The notes under the pieces: model-generated | Database searches by the model: none | What the model saw: the letters and a program-made list of their open reading frames with translations, nothing else | Told to the model about the DNA's origin: nothing | NCBI GenBank assembly: GCA_037954235.1 | Contig: JBBMOA010000017.1 | Location: forward strand, 24,334,527 to 24,398,526 | Direction of reading: 5' to 3' | DNA from: Aulostomus chinensis | Lineage: Eukaryota; Chordata; Actinopteri; Syngnathiformes; Aulostomidae | DNA: 64,000 bases | Program-made: the position numbers and the translations under genes | Part shown: positions 12,364-25,400 of the stretch, one piece after another | Layout: the number at the start of each line of letters is the position of its first letter | How positions within the stretch are numbered: position 1 is the stretch's first letter

Positions 12364-12583
12364 AGATATTCGCAGACCCACAAAACGCTTGACACAGACA
12401 TGATTGGCCTGCGTTGGGCAGCGCATCCACACGCACGCTCGCAGTTTTCTTGATTTTTCTTCCCTCACATTTACAAAAATCAAAACTGCTTCAATGTTTT
12501 CCAGCGTTTAAAACTGAACTGAGCAGGATTTCAGGGTACTTTCCGTGAATACCTGTCCCATTGACACTCCTCCCTCATTATCA

Positions 12584-12633
<50 letters not shown>
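12584..12633. repeat. (AC)n microsatellite
   Basis: Uninterrupted AC tract of about 50 bases. It pairs in inverted sense with the GT tract starting about 190 bases downstream. Confidence 0.97.
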
Positions 12634-12635
<2 letters not shown>

Positions 12636-12820
12636 CACAAAAAACAAATTTTCCTTTGCGGTGAGTTAGAAAACGCAGGTAATCTTGTTAAAGGTAAAGA
12701 CAAACAAACAAAAACAGCTGAGATGGAAGGAAAAGCAATTCACGGCAGCTTTGGACAATTCAAGGGTGTTTTCTTACCTTTACAGACGGACAAGTATCCA
12801 TTGTGTCACCACAGGCTCCT

Positions 12821-12877
12821 TGTGTGTGAGTGCGTGTGTGTGTGTGTGTGTGTGTGTCTGTGTGTGTGTGTGTGTGT

Positions 12878-12912
<35 letters not shown>
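12821..12912. repeat. (GT)n compound microsatellite
   Basis: About 90 bases of GT repeats with occasional GTCT and GAGTGC interruptions. The long frames across this region (12561-13070 plus; 12760-13063 minus) are only this repeat translated as VCVC or THTH. Confidence 0.97.
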
Positions 12913-12914
<2 letters not shown>

Positions 12915-12916
<2 letters not shown>

Positions 12917-13830
12917 TCTGATTCGGAGCTCCAGCCGCTCCCTTCCAATCCATGTACTCAAATCCAGGACTCGAAGTGAAAACCCAGCTGCCTCCACATC
13001 AGCGCATCGCCTCTCCTCCTCCGGACCCAAATTCTCCCCCGGCAGCTGCTCTGGAAATCGCACTTGCTAGAAGCCGAGCTGCGACGAAGAGCTTCACAGC
13101 GTATTTGTAGTTTTCCCCCCTTCAAGTAAAAATAACCAGCTGGTGTGTGTGAGTGTGTGTGGGCTCGGCTATATATTTCCAGGCGTGTGGCGCTACATCG
13201 CACGGCAGCGTTCTCCTCTTATTTTTTCCCCGCGGTGCAGCGCAGTTTCTCCTCCTCAGTGAGAACACAGTATGTCCTTCTGGAGTCGTCGCTCAAAAAA
13301 AGAATCCAAAATCCAGAAAGTTTATCAAACGGTGAGAGTAGTACATCCAGAGGAAGTTTAGTTTCTACTAAATCAAGTGTTTACTTGTGCGTCCAAGGCT
13401 GGAGAGGCGCTGGAAGGAACTGCAATGGAGCCCCTGATGGCACCTGACACGGCGAGGCGAGGCGAGGCAGCAGGCGCAGAGGCAGGAGGCGCAGGTCAGC
13501 CAGCGGCGCTGCGCGTTTACGCAAACTGGAGAGAAACTGCGGCGATGGTCGTGCGTGGGGCTGTGGAGCCGCTTTGGCACGGTCCGCAGAGAGCACCGTG
13601 CTGTCTGCAGGAGATTAAGGACCGACCATGGATTAGTGTCCGCTTAGAGGCATTTAGCTTTCACAGCGACAAAGTAGCCTATCAGGCTGCGGCCGGGCTT
13701 TTTTCTCCTGAATATTTGAAGTTGTCGTGTTGTTTCCTGCCCGGTGTTCTGACCCGCATCTTCTGCAGCGGTTTCATCACCGTGCGTGGGACTTACAGTA
13801 GGTGGGAAACCTTCAGACATCCCGGGTGAC
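12915..13830 (+). promoter_or_regulatory. CpG island with TATA box; likely promoter
   Basis: CpG is dense throughout, unlike most of the window, with GCG- and CGG-rich words and a GGCGA triple repeat near 13450. A TATA-type element, CTATATAT, lies at 13169-13176. The expected start site about 25-30 bases downstream falls near 13198-13205. An ATG at 13272 and a splice donor at 13332 follow on the same strand. A CpG island plus TATA plus ATG plus donor in the correct order and spacing is the main support. Strand and start site are inference; no expressed sequence was available. Confidence 0.5.
13198..13331 (+). CDS. Candidate first exon (partial, 20 codons)
   Basis: I do not recognise this gene. 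Inside the CpG island and about 100 bases after a TATA box, an ATG at 13272-13274 with A at -3 opens a frame of 20 codons, starting MSFWSRRSKKESK. It ends at ACG directly before GTGAGAG, a good splice-donor match, so the exon would finish in phase 0. The peptide is strongly basic and has no signal peptide or membrane segment, so it would be a cytosolic or nuclear N-terminus. Frame continuation past the donor stays open in one frame, so without a splice the same ATG could encode a slightly longer peptide. The 5' limit is only the estimated transcription start. No downstream exon could be joined with confidence. The TATA, ATG and donor are visible; exon status is inferred. Confidence 0.4.
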
Positions 13831-13885
13831 CTTCAAAAATCACCCTTCACTTCAGTGAGGGATAAGACCCAGGACCTGAGCAGGG

Positions 13886-13888
<3 letters not shown>

Positions 13889-13937
<49 letters not shown>

Positions 13938-13938
13938 G
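13889..13938. repeat. (GT)n(GA)n compound microsatellite
   Basis: GT repeats for about 28 bases switch directly into GA repeats for about 22 bases. Confidence 0.97.
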
Positions 13939-13939
13939 T

Positions 13940-16740
13940 GAAGCAGGAATGAACTGACCCAGAGTTCATAAATACTAACTCAGCCAAAGGTGAGAGTGTC
14001 TAGAACAGGAACACGGCAGGAGCCCCGCCTGATGAACCCAGTCTGCCTCCAAACGCCTGAATAAACGTGTCTCTTCAACCAAAGCGGCGTATCATCGTGT
14101 TGTTTGATCATGATTAACTATGATTAGGTTGTCATCGCTTCCCCGGCTGGCACCTATAGGCTGAGCAGGTGTGCAGCTCCATGTTGCTCTGCGCGGTAGT
14201 TTGACCTTTGACCCACACAACACGACATAATGTTCCGCATTGTGATTCACCGTGGCTGATGGCGCCATCGTCCGCCGCAGGGCGCTGGCAGTCATCAGTC
14301 ACCGAGCCCTCTGCTGTCTCAACATCAGGATTTAGAGGGTCTCAGTGGTGGAGGAATCGTGTGCCCTTATAGTTGCTGCACTGCAGAGGATTTGGGTTTT
14401 TTTACTTGTGGGGTAAAATCGCTGCAGCTGCTGGTCGTTACGTTAGCGATACGTCTCCATGTAGCATTGATTGTTTCCTGGTTAAACCTGCTCAGGTGTG
14501 AGCCCGACGCTCGGTTACATCGGCAGCTGTGTTTCTTTGTGGGTTGCTGTGTTTCACTCAATCAGCTGTTGTTTTTAGCTTCGCTTCCCATAGGGATTGG
14601 GCTAATACCATCAATGCACCGCATGTTCGTCGCCTAATTGTGTCCAACCTGAATCAACTTAGTTCCAACCTGTCCCAGGACGTGCGTGGGATGTTGAGCA
14701 GAGCATTTTCTGGCTGTGGGACAGCGGGAGGTTGCTGCCACAGCGAGTAGGAAGCATCCCAAGGGGAGCAAGGAGGCGTCTCTGTCATAGGACGGTTCAA
14801 GCCACACCAGTGCCGTCCTCCAGGGTGATGTCTCACCATGTGGACATCGTCATATGCCAGTTTGGCAGACATCACTGAACACGATTCACCATCTTTGCTC
14901 CACTCGAGCTTAAATGAGTCACTATGGCACCATAAGCGATACAGAAAGAACTTCCAGCAGGTGAAAACTACTTCAAGCAGAGTGAAGTGAGTGGAAGGAA
15001 ACCTATTAATTTTGCCGAGTGAAGAACACAACGTGATGGGATGTGAGACGTCCTTCTGCTCTTTATTCACTGATATTTTGCCAACCCTCCCCGACGAGTC
15101 CCTCCACTACATCATCGACCCCCCTGCTCTTATTGTATAATTGCAAACTCTGCTTCACAGTTAAATCAGAACAATTTTTGAAACAATCTACTCATTGTGT
15201 GGCAGGCCCTTGAGACCGCGTGAACCGGGGCATGTGACGCTTCCTTCCACGCTGCATCTGCTAAAATGTGCGTATTTGCAGAATTGTATTTGCAGTCGTC
15301 CGTAGCCTCACTGGCCTCGCTGTGGCAGTGCAGGAGCCTTTGGGTGGTGCATGACTGTCCATCCCTGAGGAAGCTTCCAGGAGCTCTCCTGATGCTCCCC
15401 CACCCAGCTCGAGCGTGTTAATCGCTGACTAAAAAGCCTATTATCCTAGTTAACCCTGGTAACCACAATATAACAAATGGTGACTTGTTTAGGACACATC
15501 TTTTCGGACTCCTCCACAGTGTTTTTGTGGGCTATGATGCACCTTTAGAAGGAAATGCACATCAGTGCATTCATCTTAAAGGTTCTTGAAACCCAACTTC
15601 TCATTTAAACATTACATTTTGAAGGATGAAGTCATTTGAACACAATACTCTGGTTGTGACACATGAGAAATGTGTGTTTCTGTGCATCATCTGGTCCAGC
15701 TGGACCCAGCGTGTCCTCACTAATCAGATTCGTTGAGGGACATTTCCCCGAACCCTTTAAAACCATTAATATTCTATTTTTTTAAGCCAGTGTGGACCAA
15801 AGATTGATGGTGAAACAAATGGTTGCAGGGAAAGTTGCAATATTAATAGCTTAAAAAAGTTCAGGGAAAAGTTCCTCAGCTAATCTTCTTAATGAGACAG
15901 CGTGTGTAGGATTAGCCGGAGTAAACATCCATTTAAATGGCTGTTTGTTACAGTTCTCCCAGGAAATGTTAGATTTACAGTAATTCAGGCCATTTTCTTC
16001 GATAACAAAAGCTTGTTCGTGAGCATAAAAGCATCTGTTTAGGTTTATTCCTGGTCCTGGGAACCAGTTTCTCTCGTCTCAAGCTCCATTTCCTCTACTT
16101 TTAAGACTCTCAGCTGCATCTGGAGTTACACGGTTGTGACAGTAAAGTGGCTGATATGAGTTTTTATAGTTCCAATTAGCACATAATCTCCATCTACTGA
16201 GGATGACAATGAGATGTGGGTGAAAGCTGCTGAAACATTAGAAGGAGAACTTCTCTGATGTCAAAGCTATTACAGGCCTTGTGTGAGCTGACTTTAATGA
16301 ATATATATATTTTTATAGACTTCCTTTTAGATATCAGTAAATATTCCACTGTAAACCCAATCAAGAGTAACCAAAGTACGCACACTGACTCCAGTCAGAG
16401 TCGCTGCACTGATGCAGCTTTGGCAACCAACACCAGGCCAGATTTCATTCAGAGGGTCGCTGCGTGGACTCTGCAGGTAGCGCCTCTTCCTCCCGTGGCA
16501 TCCCTTCCCTTCCTTACACACCTCTGTTGATATGGATGCCGTTAGTAGGAGACGCGGCTGCAGGGCCCAGCGTGACCAGGCTCCAGATTTCCATCCTCTT
16601 TCCAAATCATTTGAAGCAACATTCATGAGGCTAAAGAGTACCATTATCTCAATTAGCTCAGATATTACTGAAGGGAATAGGGTAGCTTAAGAGAGTAAAT
16701 ATGAAGTGAGGTAGGAGCTACAGGTGTGCTTATAGTTCAG
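13940..16740. other. Unique non-coding sequence
   Basis: No exon, transposon or RNA gene recognised. The 138-codon minus frame at 14654-15070 has no domain, no clear start context and no splice sites, and is regarded as chance. Confidence 0.4.
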
Positions 16741-16743
16741 TGG

Positions 16744-16745
<2 letters not shown>

Positions 16746-16799
<54 letters not shown>
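16746..16799. repeat. (CA)n microsatellite
   Basis: Uninterrupted CA tract of about 54 bases. Confidence 0.97.
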
Positions 16800-16801
<2 letters not shown>

Positions 16802-18830
16802 ATGAAGTGATTAAATCAAATCTTTACCATGAGCATCTATTCTAATTGTCTTTTAAGAGCACATATTTCATTGCACATTGTAAATTTTATACATATTCAG
16901 ATAACGCCACTCTTGCCTGACCTTGTTTACAGATACAGATTTATGAAAAAATAAGTTATGTGCAATATAAGTTATATAACTCCTGGGTGTCAGAATGTGT
17001 CCATGACCACCTCTGAAGGTGGTTTGACAGATCAGATCACAACCTGTCCTGGCTGCGCCTCAGGTGCAATAACACCTGTACCTTCATGTCAGCAATCAGC
17101 GTCAGATTACAATCCAGTTGCTTAAAAATCACATTTTCACAGCAGGTGTAAATGGCAGTTTTTTGAATCTATGCCAGGAGTTATTACAGTTCTGAAGGCC
17201 AACATGGCAGATGTAGCTTCAACCTGCTGCTTTAAAGCTGCTCCACTTGCCAATCCAAGCCCCCCAAGCCCCGCCGCCAGCGGGGGAACGCTCACATCTA
17301 TTGTGTGAACAAAGCAGCTGTAAGTCAAAGTTTATGTTCATCTCATCGTGCTTTATGAGACTTGCTGGATGGGGAAAAGGCTAATAAAGCACAACACATC
17401 TTATTTCACTCTGACACATCACTGGCTTGTTGTGACTCTTGTACATAAACGTTGAGCTATGGAGAAATGATTATAATAACGGTTCCAAACAAGGCTTTTA
17501 GCTTCAGTTAAATTACAGTTAAAGTGCTTGAAGTAGCCCGCGAGGTCGCTGTGTAAATGGGACTTGAGACGAAGGCTGTCTCATTTAGTTAAAACACAAC
17601 GAGAGTGTCAAAATACTATACCGATAGATGAGACATCAGCAGTAAACAGAGGGAAAAAAGGTTAAAGGAGATGAAAGAAGAAACAGTAAAAGGAGATCGT
17701 AAACACACGCTAAGTGGCCTCACGTGTACTCAGGAGCAGACATGACAACGCCATGGCAACAAAGACAAGGCCATGAAAAAAGGAAGGTGTAATGAGACAG
17801 ACAAGTGTAGTTTCAGTAAGTGGGCAGCAGAGACGGCACTGATTTTTGTTTTCGCTCGGATGAGTGGGATACAAATGGTCCGAAGAGCCGAGATGGAGCT
17901 GGACGAGAGAAAGCGAGCCACTTTCACACACTCGTCAGAGCGACCTTTGACCTTTGAACCGGGCCAGTGTTTATGCGAGAACCCGGAGCATTGTTGTGAA
18001 GGCAGCTTGCCTCAGACTAGACAAGCGCCACACACGATACGATTGTAAGAACTCAGAGAGGGAGGTCAGGAAACATCAGGAGAAGAAACGCTGCACTGAT
18101 GTCAGACAAGTGAAGTCTGTGTATTCACAGCCTGTTGGACCTGTTATCCTGGTGTCAAGTACACGGAGAGATTAATATCCTCCTCTGGTAACTCACTGCT
18201 GAATGTAACATTGCATATTCACAGCTGAGAGTAGCTGATAATGTCTCCTCTCATCATGTTGCGCTAATGTTTTAAAAACAGAGCTGTGGTGCCCCGTGCA
18301 TTTGGAGGAGTGCTACTGGGTTTCAAAAACGGTTCCATGTTTTTCCGAAGGTTTAAACCTTTTTAGTCTGAATAAATGGATTTGGAGGCACAGGCAGGGT
18401 AAAAAGTCAAGTAATGATTGAATCTGTTGTTGCTTTTTGGTTTTGAATAGATTTTTCTGATGAAAGGAAAAAAAATAAGGAACAACTCCAGCCTCAGTTT
18501 ATGTTTCAAAATGTGTACAAATTCTGCTTTGGTGCACTTTACTTGAGCGTCCTTGAGGGTTCTCGATGTGCTGTATGTATCCCTCATCAGTGGGCTGACA
18601 AATCACTGAGATTTTGCTTGAATGCCTGAAACAAGACCAGCGCTTTAAGATAATTAACGTTTTGTTCCACGCTTTCAAAAATCTCAGTAAATACCAGACT
18701 GTTTCACTGACAAAAAAAAATCCATCTGGATTTTTCAAGGTGCAAAGTTCTGCACGTCTTCCTCCTCAGAGACGCTCTCCTCACATCCATGAAGACTCAA
18801 AACCTTCCTGATTGAGAACATTTTCATTCT
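16800..18830. other. Unique non-coding sequence
   Basis: Nothing recognisable as a gene or repeat family. There are several short AT-rich stretches. Confidence 0.4.
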
Positions 18831-19240
18831 GGAACCTGCGTGGAGGCTCAGCCTTCCAAACATGGAACAAACTGCGATTCTCCTTCATTTCCTTCGTTTC
18901 TGCTCAAATTAATTCTCCTGGTACGTTCGGGAGGAACGCGCTGGGAGGGGATTCACAGACTCTGACCTTTCCCATCCTTGAAATTTTGGGAGTTTGCACT
19001 GGATAAGAATAGCAAATTGTTTGAAACGTAACCTTTCAAATGCACTTTTTAAAAGTCACTTTTATGGACTTTGCTTTGTTGTATACACACTGATCTTTTA
19101 GTTATTGTCGTTAATGCTCCATTACTTTTCCTCTGGTTTGTTTGTTTGGTTTTGTTTTCGATAATTTTCTTGTGCGTGGATGTATGTCTTGATTTAATTT
19201 TGTATCTTTTGTCTTGTTTTGTGAAGACTGTAATCCCTGA
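18830..19240 (+). mobile_element. Possible LINE-2-like C-terminus and 3' UTR remnant
   Basis: The stretch TTCCAAACATGGAACAAACT near 18860 and the later GCACTTTTTAAAAGTCACTTTT, followed by T-rich sequence, resemble the end of fish LINE-2 elements, which often read as W-N-x-L then FK-x-HLF before a T-rich 3' UTR. The resemblance is from memory and the segment is badly decayed, so the call is tentative. Confidence 0.3.
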
Positions 19241-19337
19241 AACTCCTTCAATGAAGTTGCGAGTGACAAAAAAAATGGTAGAGTTTAAATGCTCTTTATT
19301 CCACGATCAGTCGTAACTGACACACAATAAAGCGAGA

Positions 19338-19712
19338 GCCATCCATCCATCCATCCATCAACACTCCATCCATGTTCTCCCTCTTCTCCTGTTCAGGGTG
19401 GGGGGGGTGGAGCCTATCCCAGCAGCCTTCCCCCTGGACAGGTCACCAGTCCATGGCAGGGCCAACACATAGAGACAGACAACCATTGGCTCTCCCAGCC
19501 ACGCCTACGGTCAATTTAGAGTCTGGATTAACCTGGTCCCCTCTTGATGTCTTTGGACTGTGGAGGAAGCTGGAGTACCAGAGAGAACCCAGCAGGAACA
19601 GGGAGAACATGGAGACTCACCCAGAAAGACCCCGTGCTGCAGCCGGGGCTCCACCCACAACCTTCTTGATGGGGGCCACAGGGAGGACCACCGCTCCACC
19701 GGGCCGTCCTAA
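19338..19712 (-). mobile_element. tRNA-derived SINE, (TGGA)n tail, full length
   Basis: Read on the minus strand, the element starts with a tRNA-like head (GCGGTGG near the start, AAGAAGGTTGTGGGTGGAGCC as a box B remnant). It runs through the body words ATGTTCTCCCTGTTCCTG, CCACAGTCCAAAGACAT and GTTGTCTGTCTCTATGTG, and ends in GGATAGGCTCCA plus a (TGGA)n tail (plus strand 19339-19359). This layout is a very common fish SINE. Sequence from about 19425 to 19690 is almost identical to the copy at 48.7 kb, differing by a few substitutions and a short deletion. A possible imperfect target-site duplication is AATAAAGCGAGAG at 19326 and CTAATGCGAGGT near 19709. Confidence 0.8.
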
Positions 19713-19719
19713 TGCGAGG

Positions 19720-22420
19720 TCTCGTCTGGTTAATGCTGATTCTCTGAGTTGGAGCTGAAACCCACCAAAGCTGTAGATTTCTTCTCACCTCTCAGGTCAA
19801 CTTTATGAGCCACAATTGTGTTTATGTCATTTTCTACAGAACGCGATGCAGATTTCGGCCTCGGTGTTTTTACAGGGACGTGACAACATAATGGTGAAGG
19901 TGCACGGCACTGATCCAGAGTTGTTCTGGTTCGATTCATCAAGCACAAAGAGTTCAGGTTGTCACATGGTTACCATTGATCTTACATCTGCAGCACACAG
20001 TGGATCAGCTGTTGGAGGGTTGGTGACCCGCTGACACATCCAGGCCTCTGCGGGACGCTTGTAACAAAATAAACCGCTCAGTCAGAAAATGTCAGGAGAG
20101 AAAAAAAAACAGTCTGACTGCATCTACGAGCTCCTCAGCTAATCAAATTACTATCAAAATCACCAGGGTGACCTTTAAAGACGTGTGTAAAGTTAGCCGG
20201 GCGTGATTGATTTGTTCAACGCCACCATGTCCTGGTCACAGGGCGGAGAATTATGGGAGAATGATGTAATTGTTGTCTGTCTGTAATGAGGTAGAAGCAC
20301 AGCTGTCATGAATTATAGCATCTAATGAATGTGTCAGTTCATCCGCTGACCTTCATGTGTCTCATTATGGAAAAGGGCATTTTCTTTAATCATTTAATCT
20401 CTAATAAAGCAGGACGACGAAGAGCAGAACTTTGTCATTCGACAGAAATGTGAAGTAAATACATTATCAAAGCACGTCCTCCTGCACTTGAAGGAGGGAA
20501 CGGAATTGTAAGCTATTTTTCAAAACCGCTTTGACATTTTGGCTCATTTTTGATCTGTTCTGTTAGATTTTCTGACGACTTCAGCATAGTTTGAATTATT
20601 TCAGCATTAATTTCATTAACAACGTTAATTATTAATTCTAGTCAGATTTATGCGTGCTTTTTTTTTTAGTCAATGTTCATTAAAATGGTCTGAGAAAATA
20701 CTTCCTTACACTCCAGTAAACACATGTTCGCTTGAATAAACATCATCTGAAGGGATGCTGACCACATGGTTATATTTCCTTTTACATGTGAAATAGCTGA
20801 AGCTCAGTGTGGCTCTTGATCTTAGCTTGGTGATTGTTGCTGTTCGCCGCTGAGCTGGTGTGTGGGTAGGTGCGAGCCAGCCGTCCCCTGCTGGTTGTCA
20901 TCGTGGTCTCATACCTGCTCCTGCGGTCTTAAACTGTGCAACGGTGTTATGAAATATGCAGTGAAACCAAAAATCTGGCCCCTGGCTCTTTACAAAGACA
21001 TGACCCACACAGCCTAGTGGGAAGCAGCAAGCTCAGTTGGGTGGAAGTGCCTGAGGCTCGCAGGTAAACAATACTTAGTGGCCAGCGTTTGAGGCAAAAA
21101 TTCCTCCTCCCCGGCGTCTGGCTGAGAACACTTGCAGTGTGTCACTGCTGTGCGTCATCGCAGGGCACCGCAGATGTTCTGGGACTCTCTACTCCAGTGT
21201 TTGGACTACCAATTAGGACAAAATTGATCTTAGCTACATTTCTATATTAAAACCAATAAAAGCCTAACTGGCTCCATATCAACTCAGAGGCTCGTCATGG
21301 TGAACTCACCTCATCATTTTTAGTAGCTCGTGCCAGTGATAAATCTTCCTCTCATGCCCTTTCATCCACACGGGCAATTACTGAGGCGGCATAGATGGTG
21401 TCATTGACACAAAATGATGAATTAACTGACCAGATGACAGTCAGTATCTCAATCAGCCAATCAGTCAATACGCCACCCCGGGAGACGCCGGCCCTCTCGT
21501 GACAGCTGATTTATTTACCGATCGCTGACCGCTTGATCTTCGGGGAAAACGTCACTTTGAGACAAAGAACCGCGGTGGCATGCAAATGAGAGTCAGAGAG
21601 ATGATTTATTTGTGTTTGGCGTATTTTCTGAGAAGCAAAGACAGGTGCCTCCTCTGATACCATCAGCGTCTCTCAGTCTGTCTCTCTAATTGTTCTCCTC
21701 TGAGGCTGGTAGGGATTTAATAAGAGATATCAGTACAGTATAGATGCTTTGACTTGGAGTCATTTCAAAGCAAATAATCTCAGAACAATGAGACATCATC
21801 CACCATGACAGAGGAGAGGAGGGAAAGATCTCACAGAGGCTTTACTCCATAAAGCAGAACATAATTAGAATTACAACGGCGAACTTCACCTGTCTCCAGA
21901 ATTAAAGAACCCTCTCCGGCTTTATTTAAACGTTCTCATGTTCTGTCCCCGGTCTGGAATGACGTTGCTCACCTGGGACATCCTGGACGATCGTGAGAGT
22001 CACGAACCTTCACCAGCATTCAAACTGAAACACAGCATTCAGCGTCGCTGCTCCTCCACTCTAAAAATCAAGATATACCAACATACATGACAATATTATC
22101 GCCATATTTTCTCTTCTTTTGCCACTTGTCAGATCAACGTCTGATTTGTGTCAAATTCAAAGCAAACAGTTTTCCAGTTTCCCAGGTATAAAATCCTCTT
22201 TGCGAATTAAAAAAAAAGTGTTGATTAGTTTCTAATCACATTTTCAGCACCAACTTAATTCATTAAGGAAATAAAACATGGAACAATTTTGTGAGCACAT
22301 CGGTATGAAATTTGCTGAAAAATAGAGAGACTTGGGTGATAGGATACACACAACTGACAAGAAAATCATTTATCAGATGGTATCGATCATATTTCCAGAT
22401 GGGTAACTTAGGGTTTAAAT
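19720..22420. other. Unique sequence with TAAT-rich blocks
   Basis: A strong acceptor-like tract (TTCTTCTCACCTCTCAG) ends at 19797 and is followed by an open frame to 20034, but the frame has no donor or domain. The blocks 20230-20410 and 20570-20660 are rich in ATTA/TAAT core words, and an octamer ATGCAAAT lies near 21581. These are typical of developmental enhancers but are not evidence by themselves. Confidence 0.35.
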
Positions 22421-25400
22421 GCTCCACAATCATTTACAGCAACGCAAAATGAACCCCTGAAAGAAACCCGTCTCATGTTGCTGACCTCCCTCAAGACCCT
22501 GAAGGATCGCTGGGGGTCCCTGAACCCCATGCTGAGAACCAGGTGGCCGTTCTGACTCAATATCCACCGCTCCTCTCCAGCCTTGCTTGGAGAAACTCAA
22601 CTGCAGGCAGAAGTACAAAGTGCCATTTTTTTTTTTGTTCTCTGCAGCCTCTAAAGGCTGAAAGCAGCTTTTCTGCCTGCTGCCACGTTATCACTTAGTC
22701 CTCCACCATTTAACACCGCACATTTGTCCACATAAGCAGGTTTTCATCAGCACCCCTGATGCGCGGCAAAAGTATAATAGAATGTTTTCAGCATCTTTTG
22801 GGCAAATTTCATTTGCGCCCTGCGATTGGCAATTACCTTGAGAGGTGTGAGTGCTGACGGAGCGTTGTGCAGCCGCTCCGCTGTTAGCAGCAAATACTGT
22901 AACACGACATTCAGACCTGCTGGAAATGAGCAGCGGCGGTGCAGGCCAGATAAACCTCATTACTGAAAGACATATACTGTGAAAAACCAATAAAGTATTT
23001 CATCAACACTTACTGTATGTGCACCTCTGATAAGGAAATATGGGCAACTATGTCATAATTTAGACTGGAGAGGCTCTGCAGTTCTCGTGGCAGGTGGAAT
23101 TATGGTGTCTCTTATCGTCCATACAGACGCGTGGCTGTAGCAAACATCCATCAGGTGTTTGATGAATACCTTCCAATTACGGTGCACATCATACCTCCTA
23201 GCTGTCATCCACCAACTTCTAAGAACTAAATTACAAAATATGTCTGCTGTCATCACTCTGCAAAACGAGCCACGTGAGCTCTCCCTCATGAAAGAAGGGA
23301 AGAGCAAAACTGTAGCGCCTGAAAAGATGGCGGTGACGGTTCACCGGGGCTGAGCTTTGGTTCGCCTGATAATCAGCTGGCCGCCTCCTTGACTTGAGGG
23401 CAACATTTCTAAGGTGTGGAACCAGGCTGGTGTGATTGGGTTGTAGAAAACAATCACGCTGCAAAGAAATCAGTGGTGAGCATTAGAATGAAAACTGGAA
23501 GCAATGAGAGGCTGCGGGTGCTGATTATTTTCTGCTTTTATTTACTCCAGTAATTGTTCAGTCTCTGAAAACGCTCTGCAGAGGAAAGGTCATTCTCCTC
23601 TCCATCCATCCATCCATCCCTCCATCCCTCCAGACCCTAACCACCTCACCTGGCTCCTTTCATGCCTCATATTTCATGACTGACTTCCAGATCGTGACCT
23701 TTGCCCCCTGGCTCCTAGATGTAGCTGTAACCTATTCGCCTCCCTGAGTCAGCAGGAGGTCTGTCTCCCTCCATCCACCCTTCACCCTGTTTGTTCCCTC
23801 ATTTTCATCCTCCAGCACTTTACTCCACCCATAAACCTCACCGGCTCTCTTTTAACCCATAAACAGAAGCTGACAATCCCTGCCGAATAAACACCCGACC
23901 TTTGACAACATTTAAGCTCCAGATCAATACATAATTACCAGCAGTTTAATTACCCATTCACACTGTGGATAAGCTGCCTGTCCCTTCAAAGAGAAGCGGC
24001 CAATAGCTGTGCTTTCTGTGGCGTGGCTGCGCAGGAACACTCAAAGCCAATTATGGTCAAATTAACTTAGTCATGCAGGTGGGAGCCTGATGATGAGGAT
24101 GAAGATGAAGATGACGATGGCTCAGCAGGACACACTCACCACCAGCACAGGAATACACAAACACCTCTACCTCTGATGAAGAAACTCAGATACTTTACTG
24201 AGTGGAGACTTCGACCACAGTAATATTTACCCGGGTATTACCGCATTTACTTTATGAATACATCTGTGTACTTCCTCCCACAGGGCAGGTTTGCTAGCAT
24301 AGGTCACCCTGACCTCGCAGGTCAAAAAGCCCTCAGGGTCCTCCGTGTCCCCAATTGCTGCTTGACAGCTTCTCTCTCTCTGCTAAGAATCTTGAGTTTT
24401 TCCTCCAGAAGCAACGAGAACATTTTACAAGCCTTCACTGACTGAAAACTCCCAGTTAACTGAGTTTGACATGTAAAATTCATGCAGTTCCCCTTCAGTG
24501 TTCTGACCGAAGCATGAGTCTCCAGTCCTCATCAGTATGTTCCGCCGCGTGCGCCTGGATAACCGGTGCCTGCATTTGTTTACCTTCAAGCATTCACCTC
24601 CTGCACTTTCACTCACAAGAACTGAAGCGTGTAAAGGTTCCGTCCAGCAGACAGAAGATAGAAGATTCTTGCTAAAATGTATCTGGAGGACACGTCCCGT
24701 CAGAGGTTTGGTGATTCTATAGCATCTCACACAGGAAGCAAAGGTTTTACGTGTCAAAGAGGAGCCGAAGCAGAGAGGTCACTGCTGTTCCAACTGCGCT
24801 CCAGAAAGTGTCTACACAAAAGACTCAGAGGTAAATATCGTTAACATGCACCTGAAAGGGTCTGCAGTCGACCTGAGGTTTATTTTCCAGTTTATAATTG
24901 ATAGCAGCTTCATGGATGAAATGAGTTTACAGAGAAGACTTTAGCCTGCACACTATAATCACTGCACCAAATATGAAAGCCATCCCTCCCATCAGTTTCT
25001 CACAGTTTTCATCTTTGCCTTTGAGTTTTGAGTCTTGTCACACACAAGAAAAAACAAAACAAAACAAAAAAACCATCCCTTGCAAAATATCACCAACCTG
25101 CAACGTTAATGAATAAGAAATCAAAGCTGACGGCTGGACACCTGAATCCACAGGCGGCTGTTGTCCCCACCACCGAGGCGCTGAGGAGTTTGAAAGGCTG
25201 CTTTTCTCTGTTTTTTTTCCCTGAAAAACCATCGACACGACAGTCCAAAGCACCGTGACAACTGTAACAATCCCAGTTTACCCTACCCTCCATTCAGAGA
25301 TCACATGACTTGGCCGCCGCCAACGTTTGGCCCCTGGCCCTTTGTGTTTTGGTTAGTTGGGCAGCCCCCCGCCTGGAAGCTTGTTCTGTGGAGCTCGAGA

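Noticed and set aside
12561..13070. 169-codon plus frame and overlapping 85-codon minus frame
   Set aside because: Both are read-through of (CA)n/(GT)n tracts into VCVC or THTH peptides.
14654..15070. 138-codon minus frame
   Set aside because: No domain, splice signal or promoter; consistent with a chance open frame.
19798..20034. Open frame after a strong acceptor-like tract
   Set aside because: No donor, no poly(A) signal at fitting distance, and no protein-like motif; kept as a note only.
23600..23631. (CCAT)n as SINE tail
   Set aside because: No SINE or LINE body adjoins it, so it is listed as simple sequence.
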